A stretch of DNA of 64,000 nucleotides from Amycolatopsis echigonensis (GCF_014174495.1 NZ_JACJHR010000029.1:41782-105781), one strand, 5' to 3'. Counted from the stretch's first letter, positions 25,296 through 37,863 are shown. Translations and numbers: made by a program. The notes: generated by a model from the sequence alone, not told the origin.

Positions 25296-25709
25296 ATGGA
25301 CTCTTGGTTGTCGATCGAAGTCCTCGACGGGGCCTTCGCGGCGAGCGCGTGGCAGCGTGCTCACGGCGACCGTCTGACCGAGGCCGCGCTGACCAACGGC
25401 GCCGAGCAGTGGACGTGGCACGTGCACCGCTGGGGCGTGACGCTGGAGATCGAGTTTTCCTCGGAGGAGAAACGAGATCGCTTCCGGAGCCTGCCCGCTG
25501 TGACGGCCGCTCTCGACGCGGTCCCGGATCCGGAGCGCGGCTTGCTCGTCCACCCGGGCCGCGGCGGCGGTTCGGGAGCCCGGGTACCGCGACGTCCCCG
25601 GCCGTTGCCGATGTCCGGTTGCGGGGCCCTGCCGACGCCGCAGGAGGACGTGGCGTTGCGGTTGGCCACCGCGGAACCGCCGGGTTTCGAGGTCTGCACG
25701 GCGGGCTGA
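25296..25709 (+). CDS. conserved hypothetical protein
   Basis: A 137-residue soluble protein beginning MDSWLSIEVLDGAFAASAWQ. The first ~85 residues look folded (HVHRWGVTLEIEFSSEEKRDRF); the rest is Gly/Arg/Pro-rich and probably flexible. There is no signal peptide, membrane helix or metal motif. It is divergent from the SurA-like gene, with 72 bases between starts. I do not recognise its family, and no function can be given. Confidence 0.65.
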   Translation: MDSWLSIEVLDGAFAASAWQRAHGDRLTEAALTNGAEQWTWHVHRWGVTLEIEFSSEEKRDRFRSLPAVTAALDAVPDPERGLLVHPGRGGGSGARVPRRPRPLPMSGCGALPTPQEDVALRLATAEPPGFEVCTAG

Positions 25710-25748
25710 ACAGCTTTTATTTCGAGGTAACCGCGCCGGGATCCGTTA

Positions 25749-26552
25749 CTACTGGAACGCGGCGACATACTCCATTGCCCACTGGCGGAAAGTGCGGCCA
25801 GGACGACCGGTGATCCGTTCGACGCTCCGGGCGCGTTCGCCGGGCAAGTGCGCCCAATAGTCCACGATCGCCTCGGCCAACGGCGCGGGAACGTGCCCCC
25901 GCAACTGCTGGACTGCCTGGTCCCGGCTCGGTTCGCGCAGTTCGATTTCCCGGCCGAGCACTTCCGCCAAGATCCTTGCCTGGTCGCGGAAACTGAGTAC
26001 CTCCGGCCCGCCCAAGCTGAGCGTCTCGCCGTCCAGTTCGCCGGTGGACAACGCCAGTTCGGCGACGTCGGCGATGTCCTCGGGGTGGATGACGTCGAGC
26101 CGGGCGTCCGGGTACGCCTGCTCGACCGGCTGGCCGGTGCGGACGGATTCGGCCCAGCCCAAGGTCATCGTGGCGAAGCCGCCAGGGCGCAGCACGGTCG
26201 CGGTCAATGGTGCCGAGAGGAGCGCCCGTTCCACCAGAAAGTGGTGCTGGGCCAACGCGTTGTGTTCGGCATCGGGCAGGGTCACCGAGTCCGAGGAGAG
26301 CAGCACGACTCGCCGCACTCCGGCGGAGACCGCGGCGTCCAGCAGGTCCTCGATACCGGTCGGCTCGGCGTAGAGGAACATGCCGGTAACCCCCGCCAGC
26401 GCTGGAGCGAACGTCGACGGATTGGCGAGGTCCAGCTGGACGGCCGGCAAATCGAGCCGGTCCGGGGCTCGGCTGGCGGCTCGGACGTCGGGCAAGCGGC
26501 GAAGGAGGCTCGCCCCGATGCCGCCACGAGCGCCGGTGATCAAGATCGTCAA
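25749..26552 (-). CDS. NmrA/QOR2-like NAD(P)-dependent oxidoreductase
   Basis: A 267-residue atypical SDR with the glycine motif ITGARGGIG at the N-terminus. It lacks the YxxxK pair, as in NmrA and the quinone reductase QOR2/YtfG group; VLRPGGFATMTLGWAESVR and LDVIHPEDIADVA are group features. It starts at TTG 26552, supported by GGAGG six bases upstream. The divergent LysR gene and the dyad between them suggest substrate-responsive control. A quinone or aldehyde reductase role is likely but unproven. Confidence 0.85.
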   Translation of the reverse strand: MTILITGARGGIGASLLRRLPDVRAASRAPDRLDLPAVQLDLANPSTFAPALAGVTGMFLYAEPTGIEDLLDAAVSAGVRRVVLLSSDSVTLPDAEHNALAQHHFLVERALLSAPLTATVLRPGGFATMTLGWAESVRTGQPVEQAYPDARLDVIHPEDIADVAELALSTGELDGETLSLGGPEVLSFRDQARILAEVLGREIELREPSRDQAVQQLRGHVPAPLAEAIVDYWAHLPGERARSVERITGRPGRTFRQWAMEYVAAFQ

Positions 26553-26625
26553 GGGGTGCCTCCGGAGGGGAATTCGTCTCTACGACCCCCACCTTTCCGC
26601 GACCCCACTGATCGAGTCCAACAAA

Positions 26626-26662
26626 GATTACTAGTCACATTGATCGATCAGTGCTATTAATC
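26626..26662. promoter_or_regulatory. extended dyad, candidate LysR operator
   Basis: gattactagtcac at 26626-26638 and gtgctattaatc at 26651-26662 form an imperfect inverted repeat around a central perfect palindrome tgatcgatca (26641-26650). It is markedly AT-rich for this genome. It lies between the divergent NmrA-like and LysR genes, ending six bases before the LysR start. Confidence 0.65.
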
Positions 26663-26667
26663 CGGTC

Positions 26668-27561
26668 ATGGAGTTGCGGAAGCTGGAGTGCTTCGTCGCG
26701 GTCGCCGAGGAAGCGAGCTTCACCCGCGCCGCGACTCGACTGCACCTCGTACAGGCCACGGTGTCGGCGACGATCGCTTCCCTGGAACGGGAACTGGACG
26801 CGCCGCTGTTGCTGCGCACGACCAGGCGGGTCAGCCTCACTGACGCTGGGCTCGCGCTTCTGCCGAAAGCGCGGGCAGCGCTCGACGCCGCACGCGATGC
26901 CCGCGACACCGTGCACGCTGTCCGCGGCGGGCTGCGCGGGACGCTGCGCATCGGGACCATGAGTTGCCTGGGGCTGATCGATTTGCCCGCGCTGCTGGGC
27001 GGCTTTCACCGCGAGCACCCCCGCGTGTCGGTTCAGCTCGCGACCGCGTCATCCGAAGGCGGATCGCCCGGGCTGGTCGCGGAGGTAGCTGCCGGACGGC
27101 TCGATCTCGCCTTCGTCTCGCTTCCCGGACACGCGCCGGCCACCGTGCGCCTGCGGACGCTGACGGCCACTCCCCTGGATCTCGTGGTTCCCCGCGATCA
27201 TCCGCTCGCCCGCCGAAAAGACCTAACGCTGGCGGACCTGGCCGACGAACCCTTCATCGATTTCCCGCCCGGCTACGGAAATCGCGCCGTGACCGATCGC
27301 GCGTTCGCCGCCGCCGGGGTACGGCGGCAGCTCGCCATCGAGATCACCGACCTCGCCGCGGGCACCGATTTCGTCCGGCAGCGCCTTGGCGTGGCCCTGT
27401 TGCCCCGGGCGATCCTTCCGCAAGACGACGACCTCGCCGTGCTGCCGATTGCCGACGCCGACCTCGACTGGCCGATTTCCCTGGCGACCCCAGCGGGACG
27501 TACCGCAGGGGCCGCCGCCAAGGCGTTCGCCGACCTAGTGGTGCAGCACCTCTCGGAATAA
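26668..27561 (+). CDS. LysR family transcriptional regulator
   Basis: A 297-residue LysR regulator with an N-terminal winged helix (FVAVAEEASFTRAATRLHLV) and a two-lobed effector domain from ~90 onward. The ATG at 26668 is the family-standard start. It is divergent from the NmrA-like reductase gene and almost certainly regulates it and itself through the dyad at 26626-26662. It ends six bases before the mfd stop on the other strand, with no terminator hairpin between them. Confidence 0.92.
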   Translation: MELRKLECFVAVAEEASFTRAATRLHLVQATVSATIASLERELDAPLLLRTTRRVSLTDAGLALLPKARAALDAARDARDTVHAVRGGLRGTLRIGTMSCLGLIDLPALLGGFHREHPRVSVQLATASSEGGSPGLVAEVAAGRLDLAFVSLPGHAPATVRLRTLTATPLDLVVPRDHPLARRKDLTLADLADEPFIDFPPGYGNRAVTDRAFAAAGVRRQLAIEITDLAAGTDFVRQRLGVALLPRAILPQDDDLAVLPIADADLDWPISLATPAGRTAGAAAKAFADLVVQHLSE

Positions 27562-27567
27562 CGCCGC

Positions 27568-31143
<3,576 letters not shown>

Positions 31144-31152
31144 CGTCCCAGA

Positions 31153-32094
31153 CTACGTCGCGGCACCGACAGGTTTCCGCTCCCCGGCGATCACCTCCGC
31201 CAACAGGGGCAGCTGCCGCTCGACCGCACCGGGTTCCAGGGAGCCGACGCGCAGCAGCACGTGCTCCGCCCCGGCCGCGGCGTACCTGCGCACGGTCTCC
31301 GCGACCTCCGAGACCGGACCGGTCACAGTCGCCTGGATGGTCCTGATCTGCGCCAGCGGCCGCCCGTAGTTTCCCTGTGCGTAGTCCTCCAGGACGCGGA
31401 GGCCGCGGCGCGGATCGGGATCGACGTAGACGGTCAGGAACAGCGACGGGGTGACCGGGCGGTCAGTGGCGGCGCGGACCGTCTGAAGGCCGGACGCGTA
31501 ATCCGCGGGGTCCGGCGGATATGGAAGCCAGCCGTCGTAGTGCAGAGCGGTGCGGCGAAGCGCGGCGGGCGTCGCGCCGCCCAGCCAGATCGGCGGACCG
31601 CCGGGGCTCGCGGGCCGGAGCGCCGACGGCAGCCAGTCGTAGTGCAGCACCTTGCCGTGGAACGAGCGCGGCTGCCCGGTCCACAGCTCGCGCCAGAGCG
31701 CGACGACGTCGTCCAGGTGCGAGAACCGCGTCCGGAAATCGACCCCGGCGAGCTCGAACTCCCGCTCGCTGAAACCGGGGAAGCCCGCGCCGACACCGAC
31801 CACCAGCCGTCCTTCCGAGATCAGGTCGACCGACGCGAGCGTCATCGCGGTCTGCACCGGATTGCGGTGCGCGGGCAACAGCACGGCGGTCCCGACGGTG
31901 ACGCGTTCGGTCGCCTGCGCGACCGCGGTGAGCAGGGTGAGCGGTTCGATCCGGGGACGGGAAAGCGAGTCACCGGCCCAGATCGACGCGAATCCGAGCC
32001 GTTCGGCTTCGCGGGCCAATGCGACGAGGGCACGCGGGGTGCCGCCAGCTTCGAGCTGTGCCTGTCCGGCAGGAAGAAGAAGTCCGAATTCCAC
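31153..32094 (-). CDS. LLM class F420-dependent oxidoreductase
   Basis: A 313-residue luciferase-like TIM-barrel protein of the F420-dependent group. It shows VEFGLLLPAG at the N-terminus, the GFASIWAGDSL strand, RVTVGTAVLLPAHRNP and GRLVVGVGAGF, the core LLM motifs. The GTG at 32094 is where alignment to the family begins; the open frame upstream codes nothing similar. It is divergent from the XRE regulator (88 bases between starts), which may control it, and is followed directly by mfd. The substrate is unknown. Confidence 0.9.
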   Translation of the reverse strand: MEFGLLLPAGQAQLEAGGTPRALVALAREAERLGFASIWAGDSLSRPRIEPLTLLTAVAQATERVTVGTAVLLPAHRNPVQTAMTLASVDLISEGRLVVGVGAGFPGFSEREFELAGVDFRTRFSHLDDVVALWRELWTGQPRSFHGKVLHYDWLPSALRPASPGGPPIWLGGATPAALRRTALHYDGWLPYPPDPADYASGLQTVRAATDRPVTPSLFLTVYVDPDPRRGLRVLEDYAQGNYGRPLAQIRTIQATVTGPVSEVAETVRRYAAAGAEHVLLRVGSLEPGAVERQLPLLAEVIAGERKPVGAAT

Positions 32095-32182
32095 GGTGTC
32101 GACGATCCAGCGCGGCGCGGCGTCCCGGCAATTCCCTGCGGGGAATCGCCGGCCGACCTCGGACTCGGCCAGAATCGCGCAG

Positions 32183-32959
32183 GTGCCCACCACGTTCGCC
32201 GACGCCTTGCGCGACGCCCGTTCCCGCCATCGGCTCAGCCAGCTCGACCTCGCGCTGAAAGCCGGGACGACACAGCGCCACGTCAGTTTCATGGAACGCG
32301 GCCGTTCGCTGCCTGGCCGGGGCATGGTGGTGCGCGTCGCCGAGGCGCTCGGCCTGCCGCTGCGCGAGCGCAACGCCTTGCTGCTGACCGCCGGATACGC
32401 GCCGGTCTACCCCGAAACCCGGCTGGACGACCCCGCGCTGACGCCGGTACTGGAGTCGCTGCGCGCGCTGCTCGCCGGGCACGAGCCGTACCCGGCGCTG
32501 GTCGTGAACCGCTACGGGGATCTCGTCGCGGCGAACGACGGCTTCAGCCTGCTCACCGAGGGCGTCGCGGCGGAGCTGCTCGAACCGCCGGTCAACGTGC
32601 TGCGGCTGGCGTTGCATCCGCGCGGGATGGCTCCGCGGATCCAGAACTTCGCCGATTGGGCGCAGCACGTGCTCGAACGTCCTCGCCGCGGTCTGGCGCA
32701 CGGACCTGATCCGCGGCACCAGGCGTTGCTGGACGAACTCACCGGCTACCTGCCGTCGCCCGGCGAACCGTCCGGCGACCACCTCGGGTTCGCCGTGCCG
32801 CTGCAGCTGTCCACTTCAGCGGGCGAACTGCGGCTGCTCACCGCGATCACGCAGTTCGCCACCGCGGTCGACGTGACGGTCGCTGAGTTGAGCCTCGAAA
32901 CCTTCCTGCCCGCCGACGCCCCAACCGCGGAGCTGCTCAAGGCGCGACCCACCCAGTGA
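32183..32959 (+). CDS. XRE family regulator with MmyB-like ligand-binding domain
   Basis: A 258-residue regulator. The helix-turn-helix is at residues ~5-60 (LSQLDLALKAGTTQRHVSFMERGRS). An MmyB/MLTR-type ligand-binding domain covers ~85-250 and contains the conserved ALVVNRYGDLVAANDGF segment, which binds fatty acid-like ligands in structural homologues. It starts at GTG 32183. It is divergent from an LLM oxidoreductase gene, a common pairing. Its 3' end overlaps the convergent DedA-like gene by 23 bases. Confidence 0.9.
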   Translation: MPTTFADALRDARSRHRLSQLDLALKAGTTQRHVSFMERGRSLPGRGMVVRVAEALGLPLRERNALLLTAGYAPVYPETRLDDPALTPVLESLRALLAGHEPYPALVVNRYGDLVAANDGFSLLTEGVAAELLEPPVNVLRLALHPRGMAPRIQNFADWAQHVLERPRRGLAHGPDPRHQALLDELTGYLPSPGEPSGDHLGFAVPLQLSTSAGELRLLTAITQFATAVDVTVAELSLETFLPADAPTAELLKARPTQ

Positions 32960-33443
32960 GCTGACCCATCGTCAACTCCACACCCGCCCACAGCATTGCC
33001 GCGCACAGGCTTCCGAGGAAGAAGCGTCGGTACGACAGTCCGGCAGAACCGGCGACGCGCGGCACGAGAGTGCGTACGCCCGCCAGGCACCGCCCTAGGA
33101 CGACTGCTGGCACGCCATAACGTGCAACGGTCGCTTCAGCCTTGTCCCACTTCGCTTCGCCGATCCGCTGGCCTACGCGTGAGCGACGCAGTTTCGGGCC
33201 CCACAGTCGTCCCTCCCAGTACGCGAGCAGGTCCCCGGCGAGCGCTGCCGCGACGCAGACTGTGAGCGCAGGCCACAGCTGTAAAGTCCCGCGCTGCACC
33301 AGGAAACCCATGAGCAGCAAGGTGGACAGCGTCGGCAGCACAATGCCGGGCAACAACGCTGTCTCGGCCATGATCACCAGCGCGCAGATCAAATAGACGA
33401 GCGGCGCGGGTGCGTCAAGAAGCGGCTGAAGCAGGCTGCCCAT
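32937..33443 (-). CDS. DedA family (SNARE-associated) membrane protein
   Basis: A 168-residue member of the DedA/VTT family with about four helices and the conserved loop GRCLAGVRTLVPRVAGSAGLSYRRF, containing the family Arg and Pro residues. DedA proteins include undecaprenyl-phosphate and phospholipid flippases. It starts at ATG 33443, 29 bases inside the end of the methyltransferase gene on the same strand, so the two are coupled. It also overlaps the convergent XRE gene. The short size is typical of the compact subgroup. Confidence 0.85.
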   Translation of the reverse strand: MGSLLQPLLDAPAPLVYLICALVIMAETALLPGIVLPTLSTLLLMGFLVQRGTLQLWPALTVCVAAALAGDLLAYWEGRLWGPKLRRSRVGQRIGEAKWDKAEATVARYGVPAVVLGRCLAGVRTLVPRVAGSAGLSYRRFFLGSLCAAMLWAGVELTMGQLTGWVAP

Positions 33444-34020
33444 AGCGGTCCAGTCCAGACCGCACCGGCAAGGCCGCGCGGTACACGTACGCCGGCGGCA
33501 GATTCCGCCAAACCACACTGGTGCGTTCGACAACCGCGAAGCGGCTTCGCAGCAACCGTGCGAACCGACGCGCTGGCGGTGTCCATGCCGTGTGCGCGTA
33601 CGCGAAGGTGGTGAAGCGGCCCTGCGGGGAAAGCACCTCGCAGACAGAGTTCAGTACCGCAGCCTGTGGCGCAGAATGCATAGCTGTCCACGGCAGACCG
33701 GAGACGACGACATCGACCGGCATGGTCACGTACGCAGCAACGTGCTCTGCGGAGCCTTCCGCAACGTGCAGCGACGGGAAGCGTTCGCGTAACTCCTGTA
33801 CAAGGTGCGGGTTGATTTCCACTGCCGTGAAGTGCGCGTCGCGCTGAAGCATGCGAAGCAGCACTTCCGTGAATACGCCCGTTCCCGGCCCCAGTTCCAC
33901 GACGCTGTGCGCGCTCTCGACGCCCAGCCCGGCAGTCATCACTCCGGCCAGCCGTGCCGAACTGGCCGCGATCGCGCCGGTACGCATCGGGTGCCGGAAG
34001 AACTCCCTGGTAATCGACAT
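33415..34020 (-). CDS. SAM-dependent methyltransferase (PmtA/KsgA-like)
   Basis: A 201-residue class I methyltransferase. It begins SITREFFRHPMRTGAIAAS, a start shared by phospholipid N-methyltransferases and KsgA-like enzymes. SAM-binding motif I is VVELGPGTGVFTEVLL and motif IV contains VVVSGLPWTAM. The ATG at 34020 is supported by this conserved start. It overlaps the DedA gene by 29 bases. A membrane lipid substrate fits the partnership with a possible lipid flippase, but that is inference. Confidence 0.87.
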   Translation of the reverse strand: MSITREFFRHPMRTGAIAASSARLAGVMTAGLGVESAHSVVELGPGTGVFTEVLLRMLQRDAHFTAVEINPHLVQELRERFPSLHVAEGSAEHVAAYVTMPVDVVVSGLPWTAMHSAPQAAVLNSVCEVLSPQGRFTTFAYAHTAWTPPARRFARLLRSRFAVVERTSVVWRNLPPAYVYRAALPVRSGLDRYGQPASAAS

Positions 34021-34151
34021 GTTTCCGACGGTAGGAAGCGTCCCGGTCGTCGCGGATCGGCTCGGTCGGCGCGAAAAGTCGTCCGCACGGAGGACCACAG
34101 CCATCCTCCGGAACGACGCGCCCGACGACGACCACGCGTTACGTTCGTTTC

Positions 34152-35291
34152 GTGCGTGGACTGGTCACTTGGGTACGCAAGCAGCGTTGGTTGCTCGACT
34201 TGCCGCTGTACGCCGTCTTCGTCGCCTTCGGACCCAACATCGCGGATCAGCAGACGTGGCCGGTGCGCATGATTTCGATGCTGTTCCTGCTGCCGCTGTT
34301 GTTTCGCCGCCGCTACCCGCGCACAGTCGCGCTCCTGATCCTCATCGGAGTAGCTGTCGTCTATACGAACGAGATATGGGCGTATGACCGTGGCCGTAGC
34401 GACCTCGCGATGGCAGTGGTTCTGTACACGCTCGTGAAAGCCGGCGACAGATGGTTCATCGGCTTCGCGGTCGCTATCGCCGGGCTGGACGCCTACTGGG
34501 GATTCACCTGGGGCGTCAACACCCTGAACCCGACGCTCACCATCTTCGGCGTAGTACCGCTGTACCTAGCGGCCTGGGCGCTCGGCGCGTTCTTCCGCAC
34601 GAAGGAACAACTCACTGAAGAAGAACGGCTGAGAGCTGAGCTAGCGGCGTCCGAGGAACAAGCCCGCAGTCGCGCTTCAGTTGCCGAAGAGCGCACGAGA
34701 ATCGCGCGCGAGCTTCACGACGTACTCGCACACAGCATGAGCGTGATCGTCCTGAACGCCGAAGGAGCGAAGCTCGCACGCCATCACGACCCCGACGCTG
34801 TCGACCGTACACTCGACACCATCAGCAAAACCGGCCGTTCCGCGCTCGCCGAACTGCGGCGGCTGTTAGAAGTGATGCATGCTGGCGAACCCGCGCGTGC
34901 TCCGCAGCCGACACTCGACCAGTTGCGCACGCTCGTCGCGCAGTCCGGCCGCGACATCACGCTCGAAGTCAACGGCGACATCGCCGACCTGCCCGCCGGC
35001 GTGGCGCTTCAGGCGTACCGCATCGTCCAGGAGGCCTTGACCAACATGCTCAAACACGCGCCGCCCGACGCGACCGGCCGGGTCCGGGTCACCTTCGCCG
35101 GACCGGAAATCCACGTCGAAGTCACCAACTCCGGCGGACGGCAACCGGTCGCGGCGGGCCTGCCCGGGTCCGGGCGCGGGCTCACCGGCATGGCCCAGCG
35201 CGTCGCGATGTACCACGGCAAGCTCGAAACCGGCACGCTGCCCGACGGCGGCTACCGCGTGTCGGCCACGCTGCGGACGGACGCCGCATGA
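34152..35291 (+). CDS. two-component sensor histidine kinase (NarL/DesK type)
   Basis: A 379-residue sensor with about five to six membrane helices in residues 15-147, a short coiled coil (~150-180) and a HisKA_3 dimerisation domain. The phospho-accepting His is H189 in RELHDVLAHSMS. The ATPase domain carries the N-box LTNMLKHAPPDA and G-box GSGRGLTGMAQR. The GTG at 34152 opens MRGLVTWVRKQR. No separate extracellular domain is present, so it probably senses within or near the membrane. The response regulator gene overlaps its end by four bases. Confidence 0.93.
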   Translation: MRGLVTWVRKQRWLLDLPLYAVFVAFGPNIADQQTWPVRMISMLFLLPLLFRRRYPRTVALLILIGVAVVYTNEIWAYDRGRSDLAMAVVLYTLVKAGDRWFIGFAVAIAGLDAYWGFTWGVNTLNPTLTIFGVVPLYLAAWALGAFFRTKEQLTEEERLRAELAASEEQARSRASVAEERTRIARELHDVLAHSMSVIVLNAEGAKLARHHDPDAVDRTLDTISKTGRSALAELRRLLEVMHAGEPARAPQPTLDQLRTLVAQSGRDITLEVNGDIADLPAGVALQAYRIVQEALTNMLKHAPPDATGRVRVTFAGPEIHVEVTNSGGRQPVAAGLPGSGRGLTGMAQRVAMYHGKLETGTLPDGGYRVSATLRTDAA

Positions 35292-35941
35292 CGTCCGTGC
35301 TGATCTGCGACGACCAGGAACTGGTGCGCGTCGGGCTGCGGATGATCGTGGACAGCCAGCCTGATCTCGAGGTCGTCGCCGAAGCGGGCGACGGCGCGGA
35401 AGCCGTCGAACTCGCCCGCGCACAACGGCCGGACCTCGTGCTGATGGACGTCCGGATGCCGGTGCTCGACGGCGTCGCGGCCACGGCGCAGATCTGCGCC
35501 GAACTGCCGGACACGTCAGTGCTGGTGATCACGACATTCGACCTCGACGAGTACGCCTACTCCGCACTTCGCGCCGGGGCCAGCGGATTCCTGGTCAAGG
35601 ACGCGCCGTCGGACGAGATGCTGGTGGCGATCCGCGGCGTGCTGCGCGGTGACGCGATGGTGTCGCCGTCGGTCACGAAACGCCTGCTCGACCGTTATCT
35701 CAGCGCCCATCGGACGCCGCTGGACGAGCAGAAGCTGGAGACGCTGACCGAACGAGAGAAGGACGTGCTCGGCCTGATCGCGCGCGGATTGTCGAACACC
35801 GAGATCGCCGCGACGCTGTTCATCGGCGAAACGACGGTGAAGACGCACGTCGGACGGTTGCTGAGCAAGCTCGGACTGCGGGACCGGGTGCACGCGGTCG
35901 TGTTCGCTTATGAATCCGGATTGGTACGTCCGGGCGGCTGA
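35288..35941 (+). CDS. NarL/LuxR family response regulator
   Basis: A 217-residue response regulator. The receiver domain (1-~120) has the phospho-acceptor D54 in LVLMDVRMP and the acidic pair in ICDDQ. The C-terminal LuxR-type helix-turn-helix (~150-212) reads LTEREKDVLGLIARGLSNTE. ATGA overlap with the kinase gene makes the pair a single cistron unit. Its targets are unknown; the downstream PQQ-dehydrogenase gene, 19 bases away on the same strand, could be cotranscribed. Confidence 0.95.
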   Translation: MTSVLICDDQELVRVGLRMIVDSQPDLEVVAEAGDGAEAVELARAQRPDLVLMDVRMPVLDGVAATAQICAELPDTSVLVITTFDLDEYAYSALRAGASGFLVKDAPSDEMLVAIRGVLRGDAMVSPSVTKRLLDRYLSAHRTPLDEQKLETLTEREKDVLGLIARGLSNTEIAATLFIGETTVKTHVGRLLSKLGLRDRVHAVVFAYESGLVRPGG

Positions 35942-35960
35942 ATCGGGGCATGCTGGACCC

Positions 35961-37118
35961 ATGCGTCTCGTCGCGTTGCTCGCCTCCGTCCTGGTGCTCG
36001 CCGCCTGCTCGGCCGCGCCAGCGAGTGCTCCGGGAAAATCGGAGCCAGGCGGATTCGCCGTGCAGGAGGTCGCGAACGGCCTCGAACACGCATGGGACGT
36101 CGCCTTCCTGCCCGACGGTTCACTGCTCGTGCCACAGCGGCCCGGCAAGCTCGCGCTGGTCCGCGACGGCCGGACGACCGACGTGCGCGCCGATTTCTCC
36201 GACGTTCTCGTGCAGGGGGAAGGCGGCCTGATGGGACTGGTCCTCGCGGCGGACTTCGCGACCTCGCGCGAGTTCACCACCTGCCAGACCCACCAGGAAA
36301 ACGGCCGCGCGGTGGACGTCCGGCTCGTCACCTGGCGGCTCGCCGACGACGACGCGAGCGCCGCCAAGGTGCGCAACCTGCTGACCGGTCTGCCGGTCAA
36401 TCCGAGCGGACGGCATTCCGGCTGCCGCCCGACGCTAGCTCCCGACGGCGCGCTGCTCGTCGGCACCGGCGACACCGCTCGGTCCACGGTGGCCCAAGAC
36501 CGGCACAGCCTCGGCGGCAAGGTGCTGCGGATCGACGCGAAGACCGGGGAACCGTTGCCGGGCAACCCCTTCCTGTCGTCCACCGACCCGAACGAACGCC
36601 GGATCTACACCTACGGCCACCGCAACGTGCAGGGCGTCGCGATCCGGCCGGGCACCGGCCAGGTGATCACCTCCGAACACGGCCCGGCGTTCGACGACGA
36701 GGTGAACCTCCTGCGGCCAGGCGGAAATTACGGCTGGGATCCGTCGAAGGGCGGCACCGATCCCAGCTACGACGAGAGCGTGCCGATGACCGACACCACC
36801 CGGTTCCCGGACGCGGTCCGTCCACTGTGGACCAGCGGGCGGATCACCGAGGCGATCAGCGGCGACGCGTTCCTCACCGGCAAGCAATGGGGCGCGAACG
36901 AAGGCGCGCTGGTCGTGGTCGCGTTGAAGGGACAGAAGCTCCTGCTGCTGCACCTGGACGCGGCCGCGAAGGTCACCGGAGTCACGCTGCCCGCGGAGTT
37001 CAACGACAAATTCGGCCGGTTGCGAGCCGCCCGGAGCGCACCGGACGGCTCGCTGTACGTGACGACTTCCAACGGCACCAACGACAAAGTGCTGCGCGTG
37101 ACCCCAAGTAAGGGTTAG
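35961..37118 (+). CDS. PQQ-dependent sugar dehydrogenase (lipoprotein)
   Basis: A 385-residue lipoprotein with lipobox VLAAC at ~residue 16 and a six-bladed beta-propeller of the soluble glucose/aldose dehydrogenase family. Motifs include HAWDVAFLPDGSLLV, the GEGGLMGLVL region, RIYTYGHRNVQG and GGNYGWDP. The usual HSGG of the active site reads RHSGCRP here. It should oxidise aldoses at the outer membrane face with PQQ, though some family members have lost cofactor binding. It starts at ATG 35961 behind the response regulator, and ends four bases into the convergent SDR stop. Confidence 0.87.
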   Translation: MRLVALLASVLVLAACSAAPASAPGKSEPGGFAVQEVANGLEHAWDVAFLPDGSLLVPQRPGKLALVRDGRTTDVRADFSDVLVQGEGGLMGLVLAADFATSREFTTCQTHQENGRAVDVRLVTWRLADDDASAAKVRNLLTGLPVNPSGRHSGCRPTLAPDGALLVGTGDTARSTVAQDRHSLGGKVLRIDAKTGEPLPGNPFLSSTDPNERRIYTYGHRNVQGVAIRPGTGQVITSEHGPAFDDEVNLLRPGGNYGWDPSKGGTDPSYDESVPMTDTTRFPDAVRPLWTSGRITEAISGDAFLTGKQWGANEGALVVVALKGQKLLLLHLDAAAKVTGVTLPAEFNDKFGRLRAARSAPDGSLYVTTSNGTNDKVLRVTPSKG

Positions 37119-37831
37119 CCGCCGTACGCGCCGCCATTCACGTGCACGACCTGTCCGGTGACGTGTCCGGCCTCCGGGGACGCCAGGAACCGCACCACCT
37201 CGGCGACGTCGTCCGGTTTGCCCGCGCGTTTCGTCATCGTGTTCTCGACCAGCCGTTCCTCGCGTTCGGCGGAAAGCTTTCCGCGGAAGAACTCGGTGTC
37301 CACGATCAGTCCCGGCGCGACGACGTTCGCGGTGATCCCGCGCGGCCCCAATTGACGGGCGATTTCGGTATTCCACACTTCCACCGCGGCTTTCGCCCAG
37401 CCGTACGATTCGGCTCCGGTGTGCCCGGCGATCGAACCGATGGTGACGACGCGGCCGTGATCGGCCAGCCGCTCCTTCAGTGCCGTGGTCACGAACGCGG
37501 CGCTGAACAGGTTCGCCCGGATGTTGGCCGTCCAGGCAGCGTCGAGCGCCTTCAGGTCCCTACCGCGCTCGTGCTGGAAATCCGTGTTGCCACCAGCGTT
37601 GTTCACCAGCACGTCGACCCGTTCGGGCAACTGGTCGAGCGCCGCCTCGACCGCCTCGGGATCGCTCGCGTCGAAGCTCACCGCACACGCGCCGAGCAGC
37701 GTCGCCGCCTCGGTCAGCACGTCCTCGCGCCGCCCCGTGATCGTGACCCGATCGCCGGCCCGGGCAAACGCCGCGGCGATCGCGTACCCGATTCCGGTAC
37801 CGCCCCCGGTCACCACTGCTTCCCGATTCAT
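37115..37831 (-). CDS. SDR family oxidoreductase
   Basis: A 238-residue classical SDR with TGGGTGIGYAIA at the cofactor site, VLVNNAGG, catalytic Ser in VTIGSIAGH, YGWAK as the YxxxK pair, and the C-terminal GQVVHVNGG. ATG 37831 is chosen because AAAGGA lies eight bases upstream; an ATG at 37840 would overlap that sequence. The divergent MarR gene and the palindrome between them suggest MarR control. The substrate is unknown. Confidence 0.92.
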   Translation of the reverse strand: MNREAVVTGGGTGIGYAIAAAFARAGDRVTITGRREDVLTEAATLLGACAVSFDASDPEAVEAALDQLPERVDVLVNNAGGNTDFQHERGRDLKALDAAWTANIRANLFSAAFVTTALKERLADHGRVVTIGSIAGHTGAESYGWAKAAVEVWNTEIARQLGPRGITANVVAPGLIVDTEFFRGKLSAEREERLVENTMTKRAGKPDDVAEVVRFLASPEAGHVTGQVVHVNGGAYGG

Positions 37832-37841
37832 CACGCACATC

Positions 37842-37855
37842 CTTTATTGCTAAAG
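37842..37855. promoter_or_regulatory. candidate MarR operator between SDR and MarR genes
   Basis: cttta-ttgc-taaag is a perfect inverted repeat in an AT-rich patch within the 32-base gap between the two divergent genes. Binding here would block both promoters, which fits autoregulation. The assignment is inferred from position and symmetry. Confidence 0.6.
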
Positions 37856-37863
37856 TACCTCTC

